Part shown: one piece after another, positions 27,301-38,200 of the stretch
How the letters are laid out: every line of letters begins with the position of its first letter
Position numbering within the stretch: the stretch's first letter is position 1
Assembly (NCBI RefSeq): GCF_022458985.1
Contig: NC_061785.1
Span: 3,896,204 to 3,960,203 of the forward strand
DNA length: 64,000 nucleotides
From: Mugil cephalus
Taxonomy: Eukaryota > Chordata > Actinopteri > Mugiliformes > Mugilidae
Reading direction: 5' to 3'
Made by a program: the position numbers and the translations under genes
The notes under the pieces: model-generated
The model's input: the letters and a program-made list of their open reading frames with translations, nothing else
Databases searched by the model: none
What the model was told of the DNA's origin: nothing

Positions 27301-28187
27301 ATAACCTGTATCTATATTGGAGGCCAATTTAACATTCAAATTATAATTTTACTACTGTTTTTTTTTAAATAATAATTAAACTGAACATCTTAGGTAGGAT
27401 GAAAGTACCTTTTAACACATTTTTACTTATTGTAACCATTTACCTCTGTTATACTGTGATTACTTTGGATTAATTTGTTTTTTAAGCATCTTACATCTTA
27501 TTTTTATTCTTTATTTTCATATATTTTTTCCATATATTGCTTTATTCTATTACCTATTTGACTGTTACTTTTTTGGGCAACAACACCAACAAAACCATTT
27601 CTTTGAAGGATTAATAAAGTTTTCTGATTCTGCCCTCCTCCGAGCCAATAGGTTAATATCAGCCACGTGACGTCGCCCATCGCCTGATGGATTACGACGT
27701 TACGCGGTTGTGTAACGCAACGCAGGAAGTTAACTTTGAGTTTGCGTTTTGTAGTCGTTGCAAAGTCGAACCGCGACGCGCAAGCGAGGACGCGCGCGGG
27801 TTGTCACGCTTATATCAATTAGTTCGTTTTTAAAAACGCGTGCGCTCGAGTCTAACCTTCACGTGCGCCTCCTTCCCGGGATGCGGGCTCGCGTCTGACG
27901 CAAAAGGACGGCAGGCACAGCGTTTTCCCCTCGCTGCTTTCCGCTGGGATCTCGCCTCCTCTCACTTCCTCCTCTTCCTCCTCCTCATCATCGTTATTAG
28001 CGTCCCCGTTAACCCACGACACGCGGCTGTCACTTAGCAAATGAATCCTCCCCGCCGTCGCTCCGTCGTCGTCGCCGCCGCCGCCGCCGCCGGGTGTTTG
28101 GTGGCGCGTGTCCGCTCCGTGAAACTCCACCGTCGCGTCGCCCTCTCCGGACGGAGCCCGCTCGCAGTGGTGGTTGCAGTCGCCCAT
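21305..28187 (-). CDS. slc35g1: SLC35G1, DMT-family membrane protein (5 coding exons, 418 aa)
   Basis: Coding exons, read on the minus strand: 28187-27857, 26289-26109, 23678-23544, 23345-23149 and 21717-21305 (stop included). Every junction is GT-AG, the phases agree, and the sum is 1257 nt. Exon 1 gives a hydrophilic N-terminus of about 110 residues with a Gly run (33-38) and a Glu run (68-74). From about residue 115 the protein is a chain of hydrophobic segments typical of the two EamA repeats (about 10 membrane helices) of SLC35G proteins. Landmarks are VKTIQGLHAIEISAIRCFF (exon 2), MPLADATVIMFSNPVFTSL (exons 3-4) and LTKALQIEKAGAVSLMRTVD (exon 5). The start ATG at 28187 lies in a good context (G at +4). 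Family knowledge: SLC35G1 (TMEM20/POST) has been described as a STIM1 partner and as a citrate transporter; neither role is readable from the sequence. It is longer than human (about 365 aa), mainly at the N-terminus. Co-oriented with LGI1 upstream, as in human. Confidence 0.95.
21935..22590 (-). mobile_element. hAT-like repeat with BED zinc-finger relic (copy 1)
   Basis: It shares with copies at 38.8 and 54.3 kb the blocks ATGTGCTACATACTG, TGTATAGCCTGTATAAAAACAGGCTGC, TGTTGTTAGAT and GGTGAAGTTGTTAACTGACTG. On the minus strand the 22380-22530 part translates to SGHQSVNNFTK preceded by a broken Cys-x-Cys segment, which resembles the BED zinc finger found at the N-terminus of hAT transposases. 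Several disablements are present. It lies in SLC35G1 intron 4. Confidence 0.5.
23755..23911 (+). repeat. GAA and GATG simple repeats in SLC35G1 intron 2
   Basis: An interrupted GAA tract (23757-23787) and a GATG tract (23881-23911), with scattered GGAT units between and after. Confidence 0.85.
24315..24440 (+). repeat. Dispersed repeat in SLC35G1 intron 2, related to 14.2/15.2 kb arms
   Basis: It contains GGTGTCAGACATACGGCCCG, TTTACAAAGTGTG, TTACTGCTATTTC and ACCACTAGGGGTCGATC in the same order as in the other members at 15.2 and 16.3 kb. It directly abuts the palindromic element that begins at about 24471. Confidence 0.55.
24471..25505. mobile_element. Long palindromic (foldback/MITE-like) element in SLC35G1 intron 2
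   Basis: The two halves are reverse complements. The left half has CGCATGTAAACACG, TAAACAGAGCTTGT and GATAGCGCCCTCTTATCTGC. The right half has GTGCAGATAAGATGGCGCTATC, CGGCTCTGTTTACCTTC and AACGTGTTTACATGCAC. The middle (about 24976-25150) is another repeat fragment shared with 25830-26005. A truncated relative of the left half lies inverted at 33255-33565. No transposase reading frame is visible. Long inverted arms with conserved ends suggest a non-autonomous DNA element; its superfamily is unclear. Confidence 0.6.
25756..26005 (+). repeat. Hairpin plus dispersed-repeat tail in SLC35G1 intron 2
   Basis: Bases 25756-25781 and 25816-25841 are 26-base inverted arms with one mismatch around a 34-base loop. 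The following sequence contains CACAGAGTTTCCTATTTAA, ACTGAAGAAGCTACT and ACCATGACCTGGATGACTGAGAA. It matches 25020-25150 closely, so it is a dispersed repeat present twice in this intron. The end-of-element motif is common in fish genomes; I do not assign a class. Confidence 0.5.
27540..27640 (+). repeat. LINE-type 3' tail in SLC35G1 intron 1
   Basis: TTTGAAGGATTAATAAAGTT followed by TTCTGATTCTG is a non-LTR retrotransposon-like tail. It lies immediately before the CpG-rich first exon region of SLC35G1 on the minus strand, that is, inside intron 1. Confidence 0.4.
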
Positions 28188-28345
28188 GGATGTAAGGAAG
28201 ATGAGACGGCCGGGCCGGGCGGCAGCATGCCTCGATGTGTGTCCTCGTCCTGAGTGACTGAGACTGGAGGACGAGGTTAATGAGTAACCTCGGCGGCAGG
28301 AGGACGCGGTGACTCCCGGTGCGCTAGTTGCTTTACCCACGTGGG
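27690..28345 (-). promoter_or_regulatory. CpG-rich promoter/first-exon region of SLC35G1
   Basis: This stretch is far richer in C, G and CpG than the AT-rich DNA around it. It covers coding exon 1 of SLC35G1 and about 150 bases upstream of its ATG, including a CCG run at about 28073-28092 that encodes the polyglycine tract. That is how a vertebrate CpG-island promoter looks. No TATA box is evident at a convincing distance. The transcription start cannot be placed from sequence alone. Confidence 0.6.
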
Positions 28346-29244
28346 GGCAGACGTGAACACACAAACCCAGTTCCTCTGCTGGGCAGCTAAAAGATGAGGC
28401 AATCCATCCAAAAAAAAAAAAACAAAAAAAAACAAAAAAACAATCACGCCCATAGTGAGGTTTGGTACACGTGCCAAAACATTAGAGACGCTAGGGAACG
28501 CATTCATTTCTTATGATTAACATTTTTTTAGTTTCATTATTTCAACAGCAACAATAATAGGAACACTTCCCATTCACAGCTGCTATACTACAGCTACACT
28601 GGCTGCATTAATGATGATGAAAGAATAAAATAGAATGCAAAATAATAAAAGACAATCAACAAAAACAGACACAGAAGACACGTCCATACAAGGCTGATAC
28701 AGCAAATCAATAAAATAAGTACGGCAACAAAAGAGACATTTTGTTAACGAATAGAAAGACTACAAATAAAACACAAAAAAATAAAAAGGAAGTAACAAGC
28801 ATTTTCAGATTCCACACTATCTAAAGACGTGCATCTCTCCACTAAAAACCCTTTTCAGGAGCCCTTTAAGAATTTTAAGTATTTGTCCCACTTTGCTTCA
28901 TAAAGGTCTAATCTACCCAGTTGTTTATATGACAGGGAATGAATTCTTTATTTTATTTTCCGTCATCAGGAGATGAAGAGAGAGAACTTAACTGGTCAAA
29001 GTGCACAAAGTCACAAAAGTCACAATCACTCCAGGTCGTATTGTTCTTGAGAAATCGCAGTTGTAACACGGTTAAAAAAATAAGAAGTTGGTGGTTTTGT
29101 CAGCTGTGTTTGTTGAATCCTATAATGAGTTTTATCAGTGAAACCGCAAGAAAACAACTTATTGCATCATGCAGCATTTACTCAGAGCTCTGACTGGTTC
29201 AAACAGATGCTGCTGTCCCCTCTTCAAGAGTAAAATAATAAAAT

Positions 29245-29900
29245 ATGACTTTACCTTCATTGATTTGGACACTTGCAGTATTATTAAGCTCTTGTCCAAG
29301 TCCTTCACTCTCCCCGTTTCAAACACAGATTTCATTTCTATAATTTCTGGCAGATTTCCAAGATTCAACACTGCCACATGTGAGCATAAAGAACGGTCAC
29401 ACTACAAGATATTTAAACGTCTCAGACTCTCAATCACTCAGCTGATGTGGAGAAGCTTTGAATTTTGCAGTTTCATTAGAATCATTAGAATAAATATTGA
29501 ATTATACGAACCTGTGACCCCCACTGCTCGAATGCAACATCCTGTTCTCCTGTGCCTTGTTTAATGAAAAATACTTACCGGAAAAACGATATTAGAAGAG
29601 ATTGAATGGTTTAGCCATTATTAAATGATCATGTGTTCCATTAAACACCCCGTATGTTCCTAACAAGAGCGGCGGAATAATGGACAAAGGCAGTTACTTC
29701 CTTTTTTCTGTTTCAATCTCTACTACACTACAACGTACCGGTTTGTATTCCTCCCTCAGATGGATTTGGCTCCTGTTTGAAGTTTTCTTTTGTGTCTAAG
29801 GTGTAAAAGTGAAGGAGGATTCAAAAGTGGTGCTGGCAAGTTCAACAAAATCAAAGAAGAAAGCGTTTAAATCCACCCTCACGACTCTTCGTGACTGTAA
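29245..29900. repeat. Direct repeat copy A between SLC35G1 and LGI1
   Basis: Colinear blocks match copy B at 30.94-32.24 kb: AAGCTCTTGTCCAAGTCCTT, TTCTGGCAGATTT, ATGGTTTAGCCATTATTAAAT, TTGTGTCTAAGGTG and AGTTCAACAAAATCAAAGAA. Copy A is more compact than B. No open reading frame is conserved between the copies, so this is non-coding. It may be a duplicated LGI1 3' flank or two copies of an unknown repeat. Confidence 0.6.
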
Positions 29901-30939
29901 TTCAACTGTACGATCATTTTTTTTTCAAAGATGTAGTTAAACAGAAAAGCTGTTTCTGTTACTTATCCTTTCTAAATGTCAAAATAATAAGAAACACGTG
30001 TCTTTACAACATCGTACAGTTACATAGTCCTGCTACACAACTGAACCAACAGTTAATTTAAACAGATGCTCAATACCACAACCTTCATAAAGCTAAGAGT
30101 TAGATGGACATGTACCTAATGACCTGGTAATTCTGTGTATGTTGGCTCACATTCTTCTTTACGTGTAATTATAAGACACATTAAAGCTTTGCGATTCTTA
30201 AACGTGCACAAATTCAGCCATAATTCTAACTTTTTTTTAAGCTCGGACAAACAATTAAAGACTCCAGATGTGAGACTGTAGCGTTTTATTACCGCTGTAC
30301 ATAAAATACAATTAGCAAGACGACGGCGAAGGAGCTGGACACCGTCATCTGTCCTCACCTAACTAGATCAGACTGACACAAATCTATACGAGGAAGGAAG
30401 TAGCATGTTACACTGCATTTAAGGAGACGCTCTGTCTCCGCTATACTCTAAACTCTACAGGCCATCTATAAAAAATAAAACACAGAGTGTGGTCTGCTCT
30501 ACGTACAAAAACCATAAATTACACAGTATTGTAAACATTATATTTGGCACATTGTTGTCAGTGGAGTTGTTAGTCGCTATCGATTTTTTTATTTTTTTTT
30601 TTGTGTGTGTGTCCGAATAGGAGGAGCGCGTGAATGCACAGGTAGCGCGTGCCGCCACAGTGGTCGGCTTTTAGGGGCTGAGTAAAGAGACAACAATGGG
30701 TTTTTGTCGATCGGGGGAGAAAAGGGGCAAGAGTGCAGTGAAAGAGACAGGGGCAGGGCGGCACAGTGGGACGCTTCTAGTAAGTCATTCATCAGAAATC
30801 CATCGCAGAACGCGCTCTTGCTCAGCCGACGGGGCGGAGGATGTTTATATCCTGGGTTTCTCACAGTGTTTCCTGGATTTTTTTTTATTTTATAAATAAA
30901 AAAAACACAGATAGCTGCCAAAACAATGGATGGAAACTG

Positions 30940-32240
30940 ATTTTACCTGCATTTGGTTGGAAACTAGTATTATTTTCAAGCTCTTGTCTAAGTCCTTAAC
31001 TCGTCCTGTGTCAAACGTAGATTAGATTTCGATGTGAAAACTTTCTGGCAGATTTATACGATGAGATTTAAATGTCTGGGTCTCCTCTCAGCTGTAATAT
31101 TTGCAGCTTCATTAGAAAATAGCAAATTAACCGATGACCTAGGGCTGGGCGGTATATCGGTTCAGACTTGTACCAAAAAAAAGGTGCTGTGTAGGTTTTT
31201 TCGAGTTTTTAGGGTGACTAGATGTCCCTGGTTTTTGGGGACAGCCCCCGTTTAGCATGACATGTCCCCCCGTCTAAAGCTGTCCCTGAAAACGTCCCCA
31301 ATTTTAGCCTTTTATGAATGAGATAAAAAATGTTGCGCACAGACTACAGTTATTACGGTAGCTGGTTGCGCTGCTATTGACATCACAGACATATCAGTTT
31401 AAATATGTTTAAATATGAATAAATATGTCAAAATAAATTAAACCGTTATTGTCCCTGTTTCTTCTTTTCATCTTGATAACATTTATTTATTTATTTTTAT
31501 GTCTGAGCTGTAAATGTCCCCAGATTTCCACATCAGCAGGCAGTGCTAACACGGGGCCACGCAAACTAGTGTGGGATAACTCATCATGACAGTAAAATAG
31601 CCCACCCTTAGTCAATCTACTGCATTAATTCCTCTCTCAACCAGTAGAAAATGTTGTGAACACAAAAAAATGACTGTGATACTGTCAGAATTTTAGAAAA
31701 TACCGCCCAGACCTAGGATGAAACCCACTGCCCGGACGTAACATCCCATTCTCAATAAACTCTTTTAATCTAGAGTTAATGCCTTGTTTAATAAAAAAAA
31801 TAATAATACATTATTATTATCAGAAAAGGTTTTATGGTTTAGCCATTATTAAATCCCATACGTTCCTATCAAACTCTACAAAATCAGTTACTTCAATTCT
31901 GGTTTTGCCTTTTTTTTCCTGAAAGAGAATATGCTTTTGAAATGGAGAATAAGATATGGAGAATCCCAGATTGTAAGAAAAAACTGTGAAAGTACATGTT
32001 GATTGAAATGGGCTAGCTGCAGTGGGTTAGCAAATATTTTCAGTGTCAAAATTGGGAATTACGTCATATCTTTGTGAAACTCAAAGATCCTAGCCAATCA
32101 TTTAATTACAGGCTAAGCTAACCTCCTAGTGCTCCTCCTGCTTGAGAGTTTCATTTTGTTTCTAAGGTGGGAAAGGGACGGTGGATTCAAAACGGGGCCA
32201 AGAAGTTCAACAAAATCACAGAAGAAAGCGTCTAAATGGA
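30940..32240. repeat. Direct repeat copy B, ending beside the LGI1 stop codon
   Basis: The blocks match copy A in the same order and orientation. The last shared block, AGTTCAACAAAATCACAGAA plus GAAAGCGTCTAAATGGA, ends about 20 bases from the LGI1 stop codon at 32260, so copy B would lie in the LGI1 3' UTR. It contains an insertion at 31144-31709 absent from copy A, and some further unmatched sequence at about 31920-32125. Confidence 0.6.
31144..31709. mobile_element. TIR element inserted in repeat copy B, with 8-bp direct repeats
   Basis: The left end is GCTGGGCGGTAT and the right end ATACCGCCCA, which are inverted repeats. Both sides are flanked by the identical octamer GACCTAGG (31136-31143 and 31710-31717). 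Eight-base target duplications are typical of hAT elements. The interior has no transposase frame, so it is non-autonomous. Copy A lacks this segment, which marks it as an insertion. The exact end could shift by a few bases if part of the octamer belongs to the element. Confidence 0.65.
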
Positions 32241-32259
32241 ACCGGGGTCGACGACGCGT

Positions 32260-35200
32260 TTAGTTACTCAAATCGATCATGAGATGTTCGTAAATCTGAG
32301 TTTTCCCCTTGAAGCTGGACGCGAACAGGAACACCCGGTTGTCAATGGAGACCACGGAAAATCCCCGAGGAGCCTGGATATTCAGCTCCTGAGATGGGAC
32401 AAACTGGCTCCTCTTGGTGTCCCATTGGTAGAGCTGTGTCAGTGAATAATCGCTGCCCAAGATGGCGTACTGCCAGTTGCCGATGGAGACGGGCTGGAAC
32501 ACCATAGAGCCGCGGGAAGGAAATGTCTGGACCTCCTTGAACATGGCGCCGTCCCAGCGCATCACCTTGGAGTCCCCGATGAATCTTGTCAAGCATATAA
32601 ACAGATCACCTTTGAAAAAGGACAAAGATTGAGGGGACTCTTTAGTTTCCACATTGAGCCACTAAATCTGGACCTGGAGTGGGAGCTTACAAAAACAGTT
32701 TATGTAATTCTGCTGCTAATAGGTGAGCTGCCCTTTAAGAGAGGAGAAGGGCTGATAATGTTGCACAGCAGTGATTTATGGGCAGATTTTATGGAAGCGG
32801 CGCTGCCTCTTTCTGTCGTCCAAATGAAAGCCTCTGATATGATGTGCTGTGCAGTAAGGACACAGATTTCAACAAAATATAAGTCATGTGATTCCACAGT
32901 GAAGAAAAATGTTGGCCCTGATTCAAAGTTCTCTAACGAACTAAAGACACACTCCAGACTAAGTGAATTTTAGAATTAAAAACTAAATAATGGGACACCA
33001 GTTAATTCTGATTTGTAGGGTTGGAAATAACTTGCAGCATGGACACACATACACCCATCAGCCACAACATTATGACCACTAACTTGAGAAGTAAATGACA
33101 TTTAAACCATTTAAAGGTTCTGCTGGGAAACCTTTGGACCTGGCATTCATTTCTGTGGATGTTACTTAGACATGCAGCACTCACCTAGGCCAGACCAGAC
33201 ACCCCCACCCTATAGCAATGACACTCCTTGATGGCAGCAGTCGTTTACATGTACAGCTTAATGTTCAAAATTCGACTTTCTGAATGCAATCCTTGTTCAC
33301 ATGAAACGGAGAAAATTGAATAACTGACAGGAACATGTCTTCCTCCTCCACACTAGGTGGCGATATATGTCCTGTCAGTGGGTTAATACGTTCCCCTGTC
33401 CGGTTGACCTAATACGTCATAAACAAGAGTAGTTCATGCAGCAGACCGGCATTTCAAACAAGTCTTTTTTAATCTTGTACATAATGTGCGCACTACTTAT
33501 GGTGCAGATAAGATGGCGCTATCCCTCAGGTGGTTCTTCTACAGGCTCTATTTACCTCCTTCTTCTATACCAATACAAGCACTAATCTATGGGATAATCA
33601 AGAGAGGCCACAAAGAAGACCCAGAGACCCCCACTAATACACCCTCAGAAGGCCCATGTCCGTTCTCTGATGAGTCACAAGGGAGACCTACACAATATCA
33701 GGACTTTGGTCATAATATTATGCCTGATCGACGTGTACGGCTCCAGCTCTCACCTTTGACCCGAAAGTGCTTGATGGAGAAGACGTCCTCCATATCTGGT
33801 ATGTCCGTCCTGCGGTCGAACTGTTTCTGGTTCCTGCTCCACTGGTACACAACAGGTCTCTGGGAGCTGCTGGACAAAATCAGGTGGGGTTTGTTGGCGA
33901 TCTCTAGATATTCCACATCCGTGTCCCGGTACCACGGGTGCAGCGACTGGTGGGAGTAGAAGCCATTACCGTTCCATTTGTACACCGTCGTGGAGCCAGC
34001 CTACGAGAGGACGTGTACAAAAACAACAGTTCAACTATTTGAAACATGTCCACGGTTGTGCTCAACAGCGTAGCGATAACGACAGCTGGACAAAAATTAA
34101 AGAGTAAATTGCAAATTTGAAGGTATGGAGCCAAGCACAAATGAGTGTTTGTGTGTGTGCCCAAGTGTCCCTAAGCATATGTGAGAGCATATGCGAGCAT
34201 TTGGCATTACAAGGCTAATCAGCGGGAGCAGACGCAAGCCGACATGCTGCAGAGAAGGACGTCGAGGAAAGGACTGGCTGACAGGGTGGAAATAGTAGCT
34301 TAGGGAATGACTGTCCCTAAAGGGGTTGGACGCAATGACAGAAAAAAAAACCTATCCAATAATTTAACATTGAATACAGTAGCTTTGTGGCTTCTGATTT
34401 TACAAGTCTACTATAACTAACTGCACCGATAAGAAAAAGCCAAACCTTTGAGCTGTCAGCGATGACGAAGAACGACTCCCCATCGATCATGAAGGTCTCA
34501 ATGTCGTTGGGTTTGCGGATCTTCAGGATGTCGATGTCCTGGATCTTGATGAACTTGTTGGCGGAGGTGTCACGTTTGTAAATGTGCGAGCCCCCGAACA
34601 ACTGGGCAACGATGACAAAGAGGTGGTTGTCGATCACCATGGGCTTGCAGACGACGGTGGAGGTGCCTAAGCAGGAGACATCAGGAGTATCAGACAGTCA
34701 GCTGGTATTTTAAGGGTTTCTACCCAACGCTGGCGGAAAAAGTAGAGTTCAAGTGGAGTTAGTAGAAAATAATCCAGAAAAACTCTTTAAGGAAGCATCA
34801 GCAAGATGAAATGAAGTAAATATTGTGGTTTGACAGTTTAAGTTGGAGCTTACAGTAAGTTACTGCTATTGTGTGCAACATTTATTGGAGTGGTCTCCAA
34901 GCTTTGGTCTTCAAAGTGCCACTGTATAGATGTTCATAATTAATAATTAAAGGCACAGAGAAGAAAATCTTTTCCAGACTTTCCATCATTGTTAGCTTTC
35001 TGGCAATATAGATTATTTCCATTTTTTACCATATCCAGAAATTAAATGTCTTTTGTTAAAAACTGCCAATATGTTTTTGGACCAAACAGTTGCGGGGACT
35101 CACTGAGAGCAACATATCATGAAAGGTTTTCTTTTGTATTTGCACTTGCACCACCACAAGGAGTTTTACATGTGACAATAGGTTGAAACAACGTTCACAG

Positions 35201-38200
35201 ACGACACACAACATCATACAATAGCATAACATATTGGCTAGATAAGGCCTGGAATGCATTGTCGGTACATTTCTCAATGATTTCCCTTTTTTTTTTTTAA
35301 GGCTTCTTTTTACCAAATATTTACACAAGTTGACCAATCAACTAAGTCTGGACCAGTCGCCGTACGTTTACTACTGGAAGTTTCTACAAGTTCTGACTGT
35401 CCTGATGGGAAATACGAAGACAAGGGGATAAGAACACATTTATAACTATTTCGATTAAAATGCAGGAAACGACACATTGTAGTACAACTATTCACAGTGA
35501 CGCTGCTTCTTGCTGCTACGTCGTCTAAAATTGGTCGTGTGATTTGGACGCACCAGGACGTCCATCGACTCCAGGGGGTTGAGAAGGAAATATTACATTT
35601 TACTTGTTATTCAAACTCACTTTGAATGGTGTCGTACGTCCTGAAGGTCATCTCCACATGATCCCATTCCAGGAAACTGCAGGTGCCGGCAAATGGCTGA
35701 GCAAACACGACGTACTGTTCTTGACCAAATGTGAAGGCCTCCACCGAAATGGACTCGAACTTCAGGGACTGATAGGAGGCGAACTCTGAAAACCACAACA
35801 CAGCAATTAAAAGGCTAATCAATCCATTCATACCCACAGCTTGTGGCGCACCTTTTTTACTCTTTCATTAATTTCTTGGCAGGAAGCACGAAGACTTGTC
35901 CTCCTTCTGGGACCAAAGGGTGGTCAAGAAGAAGTTAGCTGCAAACTTTTAGCTCATGCCCTCAGGATGGTGTTTTAAAGCTCCATCTAGGAAAACAAAT
36001 TGTCATTCCAGATCTTTTATCCCCTCTGCTATTAGACTTTTAAATCCAAATCCGTCCATGTGGTTCATTCCCACATGGACGTTGATAAGAGGACACCTGC
36101 ATGTTTTCTCTGACAGTGTTAGCATGGTTTGTGTAGGCATGGCGCACTGCTTATTGCTGTCACACTGAATTGCCTTCGGGACAAATAAAGTTGCATTGAA
36201 CTGATACCTGCTGTGATGCAGTCGAAGGAGTGCGGCATCAGGTCATTGATCTTCTTGCCCTGGTTGATGGGTGGGCCGCTGCAGTAGATCTGGTCCAGGG
36301 TGGCGTTGGTGTGATGCATCCACTCCACCAGCCACTTGAGCTTGCAGTCACAGATCAGGTTGTTGCCTCGCAGATCCCTGCGACGCACCAACGGATCCCA
36401 CCGTCAGTTTAAACTTCCAAAATATCACCCATATGTTCTTTCTGAAAACAGTTTGAGCACTGATCTTGGTGTTTCCTGTTGCTGTTGTGTTTTGTACTTA
36501 CTGCTCTGCCCTCTGTCTCTCCTCCACTTGGGTGCACTTCAGGCTAACAAAGCCACAACACAAGTGTGTCCTATCTCCGGAGTAGCCTCTGCTCATCACC
36601 CACACTCAGCCCGAATACCTATTAACCTTGGCTGAGTGTATTGAATCCACAGACACAGGCATTATTCCGCTTGATTGTGTCAGTGCGACCGAAGCCAGGA
36701 TCAAGCTCTTTTCTCTGTAATTGACTTGTTTACCATTCACACTGACACCCTGGCATCCGAACCCAAGCTTTCCTCTTCTCCCCTTTAGATTCGCATCTTC
36801 TAGCTTTTATATATTCAAAGGCAGTCCTCTTCTTTTTCATTATTTTCCTAGTGAGGGAATTTCTCTCGTTTTTTTTTTTCCTTCAGCACTGTGACCTCGT
36901 AATATCATTTAATACCATTTAAGAAAAGACAGAGGAATGAACCGATCAGCCGTAACATTATAACCAGGGGGAGTAAATAACATTTAAACCGTCCCGTGAC
37001 AGTTCAGGGCTCTGCTGGGAAATGTTTGGACCTGGCATTCATTCATGTGGATGTTACTTAGACATGAAGCACCAACCTGGACCAGACCAGGCCCCCACCA
37101 CTCCACAGCAATGACACTCCCCCAGGCGCACACACAAAAACACTTAACTCAAAAAAACAAACAAAAAAAACGCATCACATCTGTTTTGGAGGCCTACACA
37201 ATATTAGGAAGGTGGTCATAATCTTACGGCTGATTGTTCTACATTGTATATATATATACGCGCGTAAGGATGAATGAAATGTACAGCACAGACTCACACT
37301 TTGGTCAGAGCATCCATGCCTTTGAAAACATCTTTGGGCAGCGTCTCCAGGTTGTTGTACGCCAAACTCCTATTCAAAAGAGAGCAAAACAACTACAGTG
37401 ATTGAATTAGACTTTAAACCAAACCACTTCAATGTATTTAATACTTTTCATCATTTTCTTTTAGTCAGATGGACCAAGACAGAGTAAAATAAACAGGGGC
37501 GAACAATCCCACTGGGTACATGGAGGTCAGGTGATGATGTTCTAATAATGATGTTCTCTGCAGACTGAGTTCAGTGTTTAATTTCCTGGTCATGTTTTTT
37601 AAACACCTTAAACCGTGATGTGCTTTTCAGGTGGATTTCATCGTTGCCAGCCAGTTTAAAAATAGACCCGGAGACATTTCATTTCGTGAGCCGAAACAGA
37701 TGGCGACGTGAATGAAACGAAAACGTCAGCATAATTCATAAATCTGCATTATTTATATGTGAGAGTCGATTCTCCGGGGGAGAAGAGAGACCGTTTCACT
37801 TTGAGTTTGTGCAAGAGTGTACTCTCCAGACAGATGGGGAGAGTTAGAGCGGAGTGGTCAGGACTCCAACAGGACTCCTGCTTCTGCCCTTAAATAATGG
37901 ATTTTATGTGAGTGTGTGTGATGCATTTAAAAGGCCCTTTAAAACCGCACATATTTGTCTCTTTCTGGGTTAGAAATGTTGGTAAATCTTTGTATTTTTT
38001 TTTTTTTTTTTTATACTTTATGCAGTCCCCGACCGATGAATAGCCAGCAGCGTTGGCCTTTTTATTTATTTAGCCTTTATTTAACTAGGAAAAGATTAAA
38101 AATCTCCTTTTCATGAGGGACCTGGCGAAGAAAAGCAGCCGTGCATCCAAAACACGACAGAGAAACAACACACAACACAACAGGAAAACAATTCACACGG

